This document shows positions 8,941 to 16,841 of a stretch of 64,000 nt of DNA, one piece after another. Location of the stretch: the NCBI RefSeq assembly GCF_000737595.1, contig NZ_CP006271.1, positions 2,046,001 through 2,110,000 of the forward strand. The letters are read 5' to 3'. The first letter of the stretch is position 1. The number at the start of each line of letters is the position of its first letter. The DNA is from Synechococcus sp. KORDI-52 (GTDB lineage Bacteria > Cyanobacteriota > Cyanobacteriia > PCC-6307 > Cyanobiaceae). A program made the translations under genes and the position numbers. The notes under the pieces were generated by a model. The model was not told the origin of the DNA. It did not search any database and saw nothing but the letters and a program-made list of their open reading frames with translations.

Positions 8941-10394
8941 ACATCACGCTTGCCACGTCAGTGATTGCGCTGAGCCTGTATCTCGGCACCTTGATCTGGC
9001 TGGGAACCCGAGATGGGATTCAGAAGGAAGCCAATGCCGACACTTACTTTCTGGCGGATCGCCGTCTGCAAGCAGGCGTTCTCTTCTTCACACTGATCGC
9101 AACCAATTTCAGCGCATTCTTCTTCCTTGGTTTCGCGGGTGCCGGCTATCGAATCGGCATGGCCTACTACCCGATGATGGCCCTGGGAACAGGTCTGGCC
9201 GCACTGACGATCGGCAGCTTCGGTTGCAAAGTACGGCAGATCAGCAAAGACCACCAACTGATCACACCATCGGAGCTGGTGGGCCACCTGCTTCCCGGTG
9301 AGGGCTTACGGCTGCTGGTGTTTCTGCTGATGCTGATCTTCACCCTTCCATACCTGGCGCTTCAGCCCATCGGAGCTGGTTATCTGCTCGAAAGCATGAC
9401 CGGCGGTACGGTGCCATTCGGAGCCGGTGCGGTGCTTCTCACCCTCGTGATCGTGCTGTACGTGATCACAGGAGGGATGAAAGCGGTGGCCTGGACTGAT
9501 GTGCTCCAGGGAATTCTGATGTTCGTGTTGATGATTCTGGCGTTCGTCACGATCGCCCAAAGCCTTGGCGGGGTGGAACAGATCAATCGTCTGGTGATGA
9601 CTCAAAAGCCTGAGCTGTTCTCCGGAGCAGGCGTGGACACGTTCTTCTCATTGCCAACGTTCGCAAGCTATTTACTTCTTTGGCCTCTTTGCCTGCCGAT
9701 GTTTCCCCAGCTGATGATGCGTTTCTTCGCCGCGGGAGATGACCGTTCACTGAAACAATCCATGGTGCTCTACCCAGTCGTTGCGGGCGTCCTGTTCATC
9801 TTCCCTGTTCTGATCGGCGTATGGGGGCATATCAGCTTCCCTGATCTTGATGGTCGAGCCACCGATCAGGTTCTGCCGATGATGTTGAGCCAGCACAGCC
9901 CTGAGTGGGTGGTCGGACTGGTGATGGTGGGAGCCCTGGCCGCCTTCATGTCCACCCTGGATTCGCAGTTGTTGGCACTGTCTTCGATGGTCACACGGGA
10001 CATCTATTGCCGTTACTGGCGACCGAAGGCCTCCTTGATCGAGCAGGTACGTGTCGGCAAGGTTGCGGTCTGTGCACTGGCCGTGGGTGGGCTGGCCATC
10101 GCCATGCATCCACCTGAAGCAATCCTGGCACTTGCCACCAACGCGTTCTCTGGTTTGGCTGTGCTGTTTCCAATGATGGTTGGCGCGACGTACGGCATGC
10201 GCTGGTCCAACTCGGGAGCCATCCTTTCGGTGCTGGGCGGAGAAACGATGCTGCTCGGCTTGCACATGGGCTGGATTCCAGCAGGCGTGAGCGGTGAATG
10301 TCTGCCGGTTGTTCCAGCGGTGATCGTGACTTCAGGGGTGTTGTTGCTGGACCATCTGGCAAGCAGAAAACAGCTCGACAGGTCGCATCAATGA
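8937..10394 (+). CDS. Sodium:solute symporter (SSS) family transporter
   Basis: 485 residues from the ATG at 8937, which overlaps the upstream stop. The open frame extends further 5', but that part is out of character, hydrophilic and His/Pro-rich. About 13 membrane spans. The SSS signature is clear in YVITGGMKAVAWTDVLQG (near residue 180), and ATNFSAFFFLGFAGAGYR near residue 55 is typical of the first core helices. The family imports small solutes (sugars, amino acids, pantothenate, urea, monocarboxylates) with Na+. The substrate is not readable here. The divergent glutamine-synthetase-like gene hints at an amino compound. Confidence 0.88.
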   Translation: MNITLATSVIALSLYLGTLIWLGTRDGIQKEANADTYFLADRRLQAGVLFFTLIATNFSAFFFLGFAGAGYRIGMAYYPMMALGTGLAALTIGSFGCKVRQISKDHQLITPSELVGHLLPGEGLRLLVFLLMLIFTLPYLALQPIGAGYLLESMTGGTVPFGAGAVLLTLVIVLYVITGGMKAVAWTDVLQGILMFVLMILAFVTIAQSLGGVEQINRLVMTQKPELFSGAGVDTFFSLPTFASYLLLWPLCLPMFPQLMMRFFAAGDDRSLKQSMVLYPVVAGVLFIFPVLIGVWGHISFPDLDGRATDQVLPMMLSQHSPEWVVGLVMVGALAAFMSTLDSQLLALSSMVTRDIYCRYWRPKASLIEQVRVGKVAVCALAVGGLAIAMHPPEAILALATNAFSGLAVLFPMMVGATYGMRWSNSGAILSVLGGETMLLGLHMGWIPAGVSGECLPVVPAVIVTSGVLLLDHLASRKQLDRSHQ

Positions 10395-10558
10395 GCAGCA
10401 ATACAAAACGATCGCTCGAAAAGAGAAACAAACTTACAAATCTAATCACCACACAACGTGAGCATTCATCGCTTCCAAACGAACAGCCGAGTAAAGCAAA
10501 ACAGAGAGTAACGACGCCTGAGCAATCAAAAATAAAGACAAACGGTCAAATTTCATAG
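10391..10558 (+). CDS. Possible small basic protein after the symporter
   Basis: 55 codons. The ATG overlaps the symporter stop as ATGA, so translation could be coupled. The product is very rich in Lys, Ser, Thr and Gln, with no hydrophobic core and no recognised family. Its end overlaps the end of the converging cyclase gene by 13 bp. The start/stop overlap is the only argument for it. Confidence 0.25.
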   Translation: MSSNTKRSLEKRNKLTNLITTQREHSSLPNEQPSKAKQRVTTPEQSKIKTNGQIS

Positions 10559-11994
10559 GAAATATTATTTGCATCGCAGGTAAAAATGGAAGCCTGATTA
10601 CGGCCTCTAGATTTAGAGCGGTAAAGCTCTTGATCAGCGAGATGAATCGCATCATCCATCGTCAGTCCGCCAGGATTATTCACATAACATGCACCACAAC
10701 TGACCGTAACCGCCTCAAAACTGACACCATTATGTTCAATCGAGAGACCCCGAACAGAAGCGAGCAGACGAGAACAGTAGCCTTTAAAGTTTTCGCCGGA
10801 CATATCAAACAAAATGATCAAAAACTCTTCTCCTCCGTAGCGAAAACATTCATCAAGGGGACGCAACAACAAACCAGACAGACATTGGGCAATCGAGACC
10901 AAGACCTCATCACCCTTTCTATGTCCATAAACATCATTGAATCGCTTAAAATGATCAACATCAACCATGACAATGCCAATGGAGCTGGATGTTCGTTGCG
11001 CCTGTTTCCAGGTTCGAAGACCATAGGTATCAAGCGACCTCCGATTACCAATCTGACATAATTGATCAGTCATGGAAAGATCATTTAGAGTCCTGAAAGA
11101 GAAGCTAAGGCGCTCAAGTATTCCAGAAATCATGAGTCGTAGCATCGCGATTTCTCTCACGCCACCAGTTGAGTCCTGAAGTTTCCTCGATATATCCTCA
11201 AGGCCTATAATAGCTTGGGATGTATCAGCATTTTTATCAACAATCGGAATAGCAGAAGCAAATGATGAAATCGCCTCCAGAGGTTTCACAATTGTTTTCT
11301 GATAGACAATAAAAGACAAACCTATTGCTGCCAACGACACAATAACAAGAGCAGCAAGAAGCATCTGTTCATAGAAGAGATCAAGCTCTTCCAATTGAAC
11401 TTCAAGCGACAATGCCAATTCATTCAAATCCTTGTGTGATGCAACAAGATTGCTTCGAACCATCCGTAGATCGGTTAAAGGATATGAACGCAGAAGCTGC
11501 AGCACATCATCTCGACTTAATTCACGGTTGAGAAGCAAGTATGAGGAGACAACCCGCTCAGCACGTAAAATGCGAAGATGAGCCGAATCAAACTCCTTTG
11601 TAATCAACAAGGGAAACTCATCCTGAGTAAGCCTAACCGAATCATCAACAAAAATAGAATTGAGAAATGTAAGTTTTTCCTCCAAATCCACGACAAGGCT
11701 TCTTGGAGCAGATGTAGATACTCGTGGAGCGAGAAGAAAATCTTCTTTGATTTGGTTCACTTCACCCAACAGAGCGGCCAAACGGACAAACTGATCCTCT
11801 TGCACAAGAGCGGAGTTGAGCTGCTGTTTTAACCTCTGGGACGAGGTCCAGGAAAACGACTCAATCAAGAATGTCGAAAAAAGGATGACAAAGACTGTGC
11901 CAAGTTGGATGTAGAGGACAAGTCGTCCCGCGCTGCTGTTCAAACCAGTAAGCCGCTTTAACCATGAACGCCGCAGAGGCTCTGACACGTTCAT
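10546..11994 (-). CDS. Membrane diguanylate cyclase coupled to a periplasmic binding lipoprotein
   Basis: 482 residues. TM1 is about residues 26-46, an extracytoplasmic helical region follows, TM2 is about 211-231, and a HAMP-like linker leads to a GGDEF domain. The catalytic loop is GGEEF at 387-391, with RPLD at 378-381 forming the RxxD inhibitory site. The ATG at 11994 overlaps the stop of the upstream lipoprotein gene (TGA at 11993-11991), a 4-bp overlap implying translational coupling. The likely mechanism (inference) is that the lipoprotein binds a ligand outside the inner membrane and contacts the sensor region to set c-di-GMP output, as NspS does with MbaA in Vibrio. Confidence 0.88.
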   Translation of the reverse strand: MNVSEPLRRSWLKRLTGLNSSAGRLVLYIQLGTVFVILFSTFLIESFSWTSSQRLKQQLNSALVQEDQFVRLAALLGEVNQIKEDFLLAPRVSTSAPRSLVVDLEEKLTFLNSIFVDDSVRLTQDEFPLLITKEFDSAHLRILRAERVVSSYLLLNRELSRDDVLQLLRSYPLTDLRMVRSNLVASHKDLNELALSLEVQLEELDLFYEQMLLAALVIVSLAAIGLSFIVYQKTIVKPLEAISSFASAIPIVDKNADTSQAIIGLEDISRKLQDSTGGVREIAMLRLMISGILERLSFSFRTLNDLSMTDQLCQIGNRRSLDTYGLRTWKQAQRTSSSIGIVMVDVDHFKRFNDVYGHRKGDEVLVSIAQCLSGLLLRPLDECFRYGGEEFLIILFDMSGENFKGYCSRLLASVRGLSIEHNGVSFEAVTVSCGACYVNNPGGLTMDDAIHLADQELYRSKSRGRNQASIFTCDANNISYEI

Positions 11995-12935
11995 GGCAAG
12001 TAACGATCTGAAACCACAGGAGATGGAGTGTCCTGTCGAATTAAATTCAGATGCTCCATGACTTGCTTGACGGACTCAATATTTCGTACGATTGGTCCAT
12101 TAGAAGCCATCAACATCTTTTGCTCATTGACGTTGGCCTTAAAGGCAATACCCTTCAATGTTTGCCTAAGTTGCTCAATGGACAAATTCAAGCTTGATGC
12201 GATAAAAGAACTGGATGCCACCTCTTGCTCGGATGCATAGCGGTGAGCCAGAAACCAACTAGCAACCACTGAGGAAACATCATCTGGTCGTGATGTAACA
12301 ACAGATGGCGAGACGGCAAGAACATCAAGAATCTGGCCAGGGATCTGAGAGCTGTCGAAAATAGTTTGTGCACCATAGGATCTCACCTTTTCACTATTGG
12401 GGGGATACAAAACAGCAGCATCGACCACGCCTGTCGCTAGAGCTTCTGGCATATCTGAAAGAACCATGGGGTTGATACTCAAATCGTCAATTGTCAGACC
12501 AACCGACATCAGTGCCTTGTGCAAAACAAACGGGCCGAAAGAGTTGCTAGCGACAGCGACTCTTGTGCCAGCAAGATCATCAACGTTATTGATATGAAAG
12601 GACATAATCTGATCACCACCAACTGATTCATTCAAGACCAACACAACAACGGGACATTGTTCAGGTAGTTTCGAACAAACATCTAAAATATCAACAGTGG
12701 TCAGCTGAACAACGTCAAGTTCTCCCCGCAAATAGGACCTCACCACCTCTGACTGATCGACCAGCGGGATAACCTCTGCGTTCGAAACAAATCCCTTCGA
12801 CACAGCAAGGTTGAGATATTCGTAACCAGGCCACTCCGAATGGGAGATTTTTAATGGTTGACTACGGATTAAACTGCATGCAGAAAGGCCAAAAGTAATC
12901 GCCAAACAAGGTAATACCCTTAGAAATCCAAACAC
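11991..12935 (-). CDS. SsuA/NMT1-like solute-binding lipoprotein
   Basis: 314 residues. The N-terminus has a signal peptide ending in a lipobox (LSACS, Cys near residue 21), so the mature protein is probably lipid-anchored at the outer face of the inner membrane. Sequence landmarks fit type 2 binding proteins for taurine/nitrate/thiamine precursors (SsuA, NrtA, THI5-like): EWPGYEYLNLAVSKGF, the switch segment GELDVVQLTTVD, LAGTRVAVASNSFGP, and ALATGVVDAAVLYPP. No ABC permease or ATPase gene follows. The next gene, overlapping by 4 bp, is a diguanylate cyclase, so this protein probably serves signalling rather than transport. The ligand is unknown; sulfonates, nitrate or polyamines are candidates. 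Confidence 0.83.
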   Translation of the reverse strand: MFGFLRVLPCLAITFGLSACSLIRSQPLKISHSEWPGYEYLNLAVSKGFVSNAEVIPLVDQSEVVRSYLRGELDVVQLTTVDILDVCSKLPEQCPVVVLVLNESVGGDQIMSFHINNVDDLAGTRVAVASNSFGPFVLHKALMSVGLTIDDLSINPMVLSDMPEALATGVVDAAVLYPPNSEKVRSYGAQTIFDSSQIPGQILDVLAVSPSVVTSRPDDVSSVVASWFLAHRYASEQEVASSSFIASSLNLSIEQLRQTLKGIAFKANVNEQKMLMASNGPIVRNIESVKQVMEHLNLIRQDTPSPVVSDRYLP

Positions 12936-12979
12936 TTAAAGGTGATTCTCAGGAATTACATCTTTAATTATAGAAGCAG

Positions 12980-13070
12980 GAGGCCTATGATTCAAGAAAA
13001 TCTCAGACAACTATCAGAGAAGCATGAGGCCTATGATTCAAGAAAATCTCAGACAACCATCAGAGAAGCA
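12980..13070. repeat. 46-bp tandem duplication
   Basis: Two adjacent copies (12980-13024 and 13026-13070) start with GAGGCCTATGATTCAAG and differ at a single base (ctat versus ccat). The unit period is 46 bp, not a multiple of three. Each copy carries a purine-rich GAGG and an ATG, so the duplication duplicates a translation start and shifts the frame between them. Confidence 0.9.
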
Positions 13071-13251
13071 GAATGATTCGCTACTGTTGCTGTACAAAAG
13101 GGTTAAGGAACTGTTTGACGTGCAGCCAAGGCATTGGCAAGATCTCATCAATAAAATCAAACGATACGAGGACCAGAACATGAGCAATAACAGGAAAATC
13201 AAACTTGCACATTGTTCAAAATGGTGCCAGAGATCTCTAGAGCAGATATAG
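13033..13251 (+). CDS. Small hypothetical protein with duplicated start region
   Basis: 72 codons from the second-copy ATG. A further ATG at 13024 is in frame. The product begins MIQENLRQPSEK and is hydrophilic and probably helical (LLLLYKRVKELFDVQ near the middle). The first repeat copy has its own GGAGG-CCT-ATG start, but from it the frame closes after 29 codons because of the 46-bp shift. No family is recognised, and the 3' end overlaps the end of the converging EAL-protein gene by about 50 bp, which lowers confidence. Confidence 0.3.
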   Translation: MIQENLRQPSEKQNDSLLLLYKRVKELFDVQPRHWQDLINKIKRYEDQNMSNNRKIKLAHCSKWCQRSLEQI

Positions 13252-14869
13252 GCTTAGACTTATAATAACCTTGAAAAAGATGACAGCCATGGGCAATCAA
13301 GAATTCCATCTGCTCTTTTGTCTCAACACATTCGGCACAGACCTCCAGACCAAGCTCGTTGGCCATCGATATGGTGCCTTTTGCAATGGCTGCATTTGAT
13401 AGTTTAGTTGGCAATCCAACGATAAAACTGCCATCTATTTTGATGCATTTGATGGGCAAAGCCTGCAGGATTGACAAGGAAGAGAATCCTGTTCCAAAGT
13501 CATCAATGCATAGGTCTACACCGATACGAGTGAGGTCGTCAAACAATTCTTTCGCTTTACACAAGTCAGTCAACAAAGAGGTTTCAGTAAGCTCAATTTT
13601 TATATTTTTCGGGGAAGTTTTATATTTTTCACAGCACTCTTTGATTTGCTTGGCATAGGAAAATCCAGTGTTTTTATAGTATTCAACTTGTATAGCCGAA
13701 AAATTTAAAGCCAAAGATATATCCTTGAATTCTTTTTTCAATAATTGAACAGTTTTGACTGCCTCCTCAAGAACCCAGTCCCAAATACGGTGGATCATTC
13801 CTGAGGATTCAGATAAGGGAATAAACAACTCAGGAGACACCTGTTGCCCATCGTGAACCCATCGACACAAGACCTCAAACCATTTTACTTCACCGAATTG
13901 ATCGAAAATTGGTTGATAGACAAGACTGAGCTCGTTCTTTTTAATAGCAACAGAAAGATTTGCTAGAATTTCTATCTCGTCATCAGTTTTTGTTTTTCTT
14001 AGCGAAGCCAGCTGCGAGGGATGAATAAAGTCATTAATTCGTGATTTTTGAGACTTTTTGGCAGACAACATGATTGCATCAGCCTTCCTGAATCCCTCCA
14101 AAATTCCGTCTTGCTCTGATGACATGCAGACACCAACTGCTGCATTAATTCCTGCCGCAATCAGTTCATTGCTAAGTCGATTATGAATAGAACTTGAGAT
14201 ATCTTCTTTAGATTTAAACAAAAGACAAAATTCATCACCCCCTGTTCTGTAGACTTTATCTTGATTGTTTCTAATCAAGCGGTGAAGAGTAAGGCCAAGC
14301 CTTTTAAGAACTCGATCTCCAGCTTCATGGCCAAAATCATCATTAATACTTTTAAAGTCATTAAGATCTACAACCGCAACACAATATTTATGCCGGCAAC
14401 ACCCCAGAACTCTATCATTTGCTTCAATCAAATCCCAAGCCTTTCGATTCAAGCATCCAGTAAGACTATCGACATGAATATCCTTCTGGCTGGTGATGTC
14501 TGTAAAAATCCAAACACGTGATCTAGCAGAATGCGGGCCTGGGAAAACAATGCTATTTCTTGCAAAGACACGGCCATCTTTAAATCTTATTTCATCATTC
14601 CAGGGCTGATCGCATCCATGAAGTGATTCAATCGTTTTCAAAAACTCTGTAGGATCAACGACTTGCTCTACAACATGATTCAAAAGAGCATAATCGTCGC
14701 CCTGATGAGCGATATTTCCAGGGATGCTCCACATACTCGTAAACTTTTCATTAAAGTAGATAACTTCTCTCGTTTCATCGTTAACGATTAAAATACCGTC
14801 AAGTAATTGATTAACGGTTAGGTCAAGCAGCTGAGCCAAAGCCTCAGGCTTACAGTTCGAGAAAAGCAT
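13199..14869 (-). CDS. PAS-GGDEF-EAL protein (probable c-di-GMP phosphodiesterase)
   Basis: 556 residues, soluble. A PAS-like sensor (about residues 15-130, DGILIVNDETREVIYFN) is followed by a GGDEF domain with an intact GGDEF at 210-214. Its inhibitory site is lost (NNQD where RxxD is expected). The EAL domain runs from about 315 to 545: EVL replaces EAL (FEVLCRW), and other catalytic residues are kept, namely the Asn in LNFSA, ELTETSLL, the DDFGTG pair of Asp, the Lys in KIDGSFI, and QGYYKSKP. The chain therefore looks competent to degrade c-di-GMP, with the GGDEF part possibly a GTP sensor. It sits 0.3 kb from the coupled lipoprotein/cyclase pair on the same strand. Confidence 0.88.
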   Translation of the reverse strand: MLFSNCKPEALAQLLDLTVNQLLDGILIVNDETREVIYFNEKFTSMWSIPGNIAHQGDDYALLNHVVEQVVDPTEFLKTIESLHGCDQPWNDEIRFKDGRVFARNSIVFPGPHSARSRVWIFTDITSQKDIHVDSLTGCLNRKAWDLIEANDRVLGCCRHKYCVAVVDLNDFKSINDDFGHEAGDRVLKRLGLTLHRLIRNNQDKVYRTGGDEFCLLFKSKEDISSSIHNRLSNELIAAGINAAVGVCMSSEQDGILEGFRKADAIMLSAKKSQKSRINDFIHPSQLASLRKTKTDDEIEILANLSVAIKKNELSLVYQPIFDQFGEVKWFEVLCRWVHDGQQVSPELFIPLSESSGMIHRIWDWVLEEAVKTVQLLKKEFKDISLALNFSAIQVEYYKNTGFSYAKQIKECCEKYKTSPKNIKIELTETSLLTDLCKAKELFDDLTRIGVDLCIDDFGTGFSSLSILQALPIKCIKIDGSFIVGLPTKLSNAAIAKGTISMANELGLEVCAECVETKEQMEFLIAHGCHLFQGYYKSKPISALEISGTILNNVQV

Positions 14870-15130
14870 TTTCGGAATGCTTCTACATCAACCATCATAA
14901 TAGCAACACAGCAACTTATGCCAACCATTCTCATTAAACCCTAAGACAATAAATATCAAAACATCAGATAGAAGAAGCTTAAAAACAAGTCTTACAAATA
15001 ATATAATACAAATTCATTACATCGAATGCTCAATCGAAGATTTGAACATCTTTGATAGGTCAGTTAATCACTGTTTTCACCAAACACAATCAATAGCATT
15101 CATGGCATGAGATCAAGACTTAGAGTTTCC

Positions 15131-15385
15131 CTATGCAGGCTTGTCGGAGCCAATCGACAAGGAATTAGCTCTGATATCTTGATCATTTCTAAGACATGAG
15201 GGAATCTTAAGTGAGCGACGCGGTTGGATTTTTGAGTGGCTGTGTTTCGATGACAGGTGTAACAAACTGGAGGCCTGATCTTGCTCTTCCACTTGGATGA
15301 GCTTTTTTACAAGATTCCAGGTGTCCTGTGCAGACATTTCCCCATCAAGCTCCCATTTAATGCTCGATAGTTCAGAGGGTGACAT
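15131..15385 (-). CDS. Hypothetical protein
   Basis: 84 residues from an ATG at 15385. The N-terminal half (MSPSELSSIKWELDGE, then a helix-like DTWNLVKKLIQVEEQDQ) has balanced composition; the C-terminal half is basic. No family recognised. It stands alone between A/T-rich intergenic stretches (14870-15130 on its right-to-left downstream side holds nothing I can call). Confidence 0.35.
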   Translation of the reverse strand: MSPSELSSIKWELDGEMSAQDTWNLVKKLIQVEEQDQASSLLHLSSKHSHSKIQPRRSLKIPSCLRNDQDIRANSLSIGSDKPA

Positions 15386-15669
15386 TAAAAGTCGACATGA
15401 ATTAATAATCTACAGATTTCAATCTGCTCGTGGTCGTTAGCACAAAGGATGTCACAAAGAAAATCAGATTTTGGATCGTTTTGATACAGGACTTGCGCCG
15501 AGACCATAAAGAAGCCCCTGCGAGGGAGGCTGGAGCCAAGTGCTGGGGACCTTGTTCAAGTACCGGTCCTAGAACGGCAAGCGAAGACAAGGGTCTCCAC
15601 ATCTGCTGGTCAAACCCATGCTGAAGACACTCCTGGCCGCTTCAACCACCAGATGGAGAACAAGCAGGG

Positions 15670-15816
15670 TCAGTGCGAACCGAACCAGGAGCAACAGGTG
15701 CCGAGACGGATCGTCAACAGCATCAGAACGCCAAGCGCCGCAGCCACAAAAGACACCCCTATCAGCTGCTGACGGCGCTTCTCACTGCTGGCATCGACCG
15801 ATTGGCTGCTGTTCAA
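15670..15816 (-). CDS. Possible single-span membrane microprotein
   Basis: 48 residues from TTG at 15816. The layout is a charged N-terminus (SEKRRQQ), one span (about residues 18-37), then a Cys pair near the C-terminus (TCCSW). This layout is common in picocyanobacterial microproteins. The remaining DNA between 15386 and 16011 shows no other convincing frame. Confidence 0.35.
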   Translation of the reverse strand: MNSSQSVDASSEKRRQQLIGVSFVAAALGVLMLLTIRLGTCCSWFGSH

Positions 15817-16011
15817 CGGACAAAAACTGGTAATTGATCCTAAGGGTTTTCGGTCACAAGCGCTACCAACTTGAGTGTTCTCCCTAGGCGGTGGCCTCAG
15901 TTCATCTTGCACCAGTGGTCGCCAGCTACAGATGCGCACACAAAACAACACCCTCTGTAATCGCAGCAAACAGCCCCAACTGATACACCTTGACCAGATT
16001 TGGGCCAAGCC

Positions 16012-16275
16012 ATGGGCGACCTGAGCAAAGAGCAGGAACAAGCCATCGCGCGGTCGACGATGTATCTGGTCGCAGCAGTCCTGACCATCCTGATGGTTTT
16101 CATTGCAGGGTTGTTCCTCAGTGCAGAGCTCGAACAACAAGCCTTGATGAAAGCGGAGACAGCACTACGGATCGCAGATCAAAGTGAGAGCGCTCCTCCA
16201 ACCAAGCGACCTTGGAGCCTTTGGAGCAGGCACGATTCAGCAATCTTGCCCGTGAAAACCTCGAGCTTGCGTTGA
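16012..16275 (+). CDS. Single-span membrane protein, function unknown
   Basis: 87 residues from the ATG at 16012 (MGDLSKEQEQAIARS). One clear span (about residues 17-39) is followed by a charged, probably helical tail that ends basic. The composition and codon use look like a real gene. No domain is recognised. Confidence 0.5.
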   Translation: MGDLSKEQEQAIARSTMYLVAAVLTILMVFIAGLFLSAELEQQALMKAETALRIADQSESAPPTKRPWSLWSRHDSAILPVKTSSLR

Positions 16276-16285
16276 TGGCTAAGCA

Positions 16286-16501
16286 TCAGCGAACTTCCAC
16301 CAGGCGGCGGCTGCGTGCGCTGAGCTGCATGCGCGCCCTGAGATGACGGTGGCGGCGACAGGGCCTTGCATACAGGTCGGCACTGTTTTTCCATGACCGC
16401 GGGTAGGGCCAACTGCGTTTGACCGCAGGCGAATTGGTTGTTCTGCAACACCACCAGGCGTGAAGCCACAGGGCGGTCATGCCACAGATCAAACCAGTCA
16501 T
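16286..16501 (-). CDS. Hypothetical small protein
   Basis: 71 residues: a hydrophobic Trp- and Cys-rich N-terminus (MTGLICGMTALWLHAWWCC) and a strongly basic tail. It could be a small membrane protein with a cytoplasmic Arg-rich end. A longer overlapping frame on the same strand (16179-16535) is poorer in composition. Not recognised. Confidence 0.35.
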   Translation of the reverse strand: MTGLICGMTALWLHAWWCCRTTNSPAVKRSWPYPRSWKNSADLYARPCRRHRHLRARMQLSARSRRLVEVR

Positions 16502-16656
16502 GGCTGCATGATGAACCCCATCGGGCCGGCGTCAACGGCAGATCAGCAAGCTACGCAAGGCTGCGACATCCCCCGCAGCTCTGCATGAATGAGTGATACG
16601 GCCAGTTGCCAAGTGCCCTTGGGCCGATGCAGAACGGGTGAATCGAATCAGCAGCC

Positions 16657-16839
16657 ATGGCCAAGCGTCGCTTTCTCGAGAAGCAACCGCTCACCGAAGC
16701 GCAAGGACTGACCGCCCTGATCATGATGGGCGTGGGCCTCACCCTGGGTGGCATCAGCGTCACCATCTTGATGGCGCTCAACGCCTCAGCCGCGGGGTCC
16801 TGGCAGGAGCTCTGGCTTTCAGGTCAACTGAATTTCTGA
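16657..16839 (+). CDS. Single-span membrane microprotein
   Basis: 60 residues. A basic N-terminus (MAKRRFLEKQPLTEAQ) precedes one long span (about residues 18-45). It ends 2 bp before the end of the converging FAD oxidoreductase gene. Not recognised, but composition supports a real gene. Confidence 0.55.
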   Translation: MAKRRFLEKQPLTEAQGLTALIMMGVGLTLGGISVTILMALNASAAGSWQELWLSGQLNF

Positions 16840-16841
16840 AC

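Noticed and set aside
12980-13070. Start of a CRISPR array
   Set aside because: Only two copies with no spacer of CRISPR length between them and a non-palindromic unit; it is a tandem duplication.
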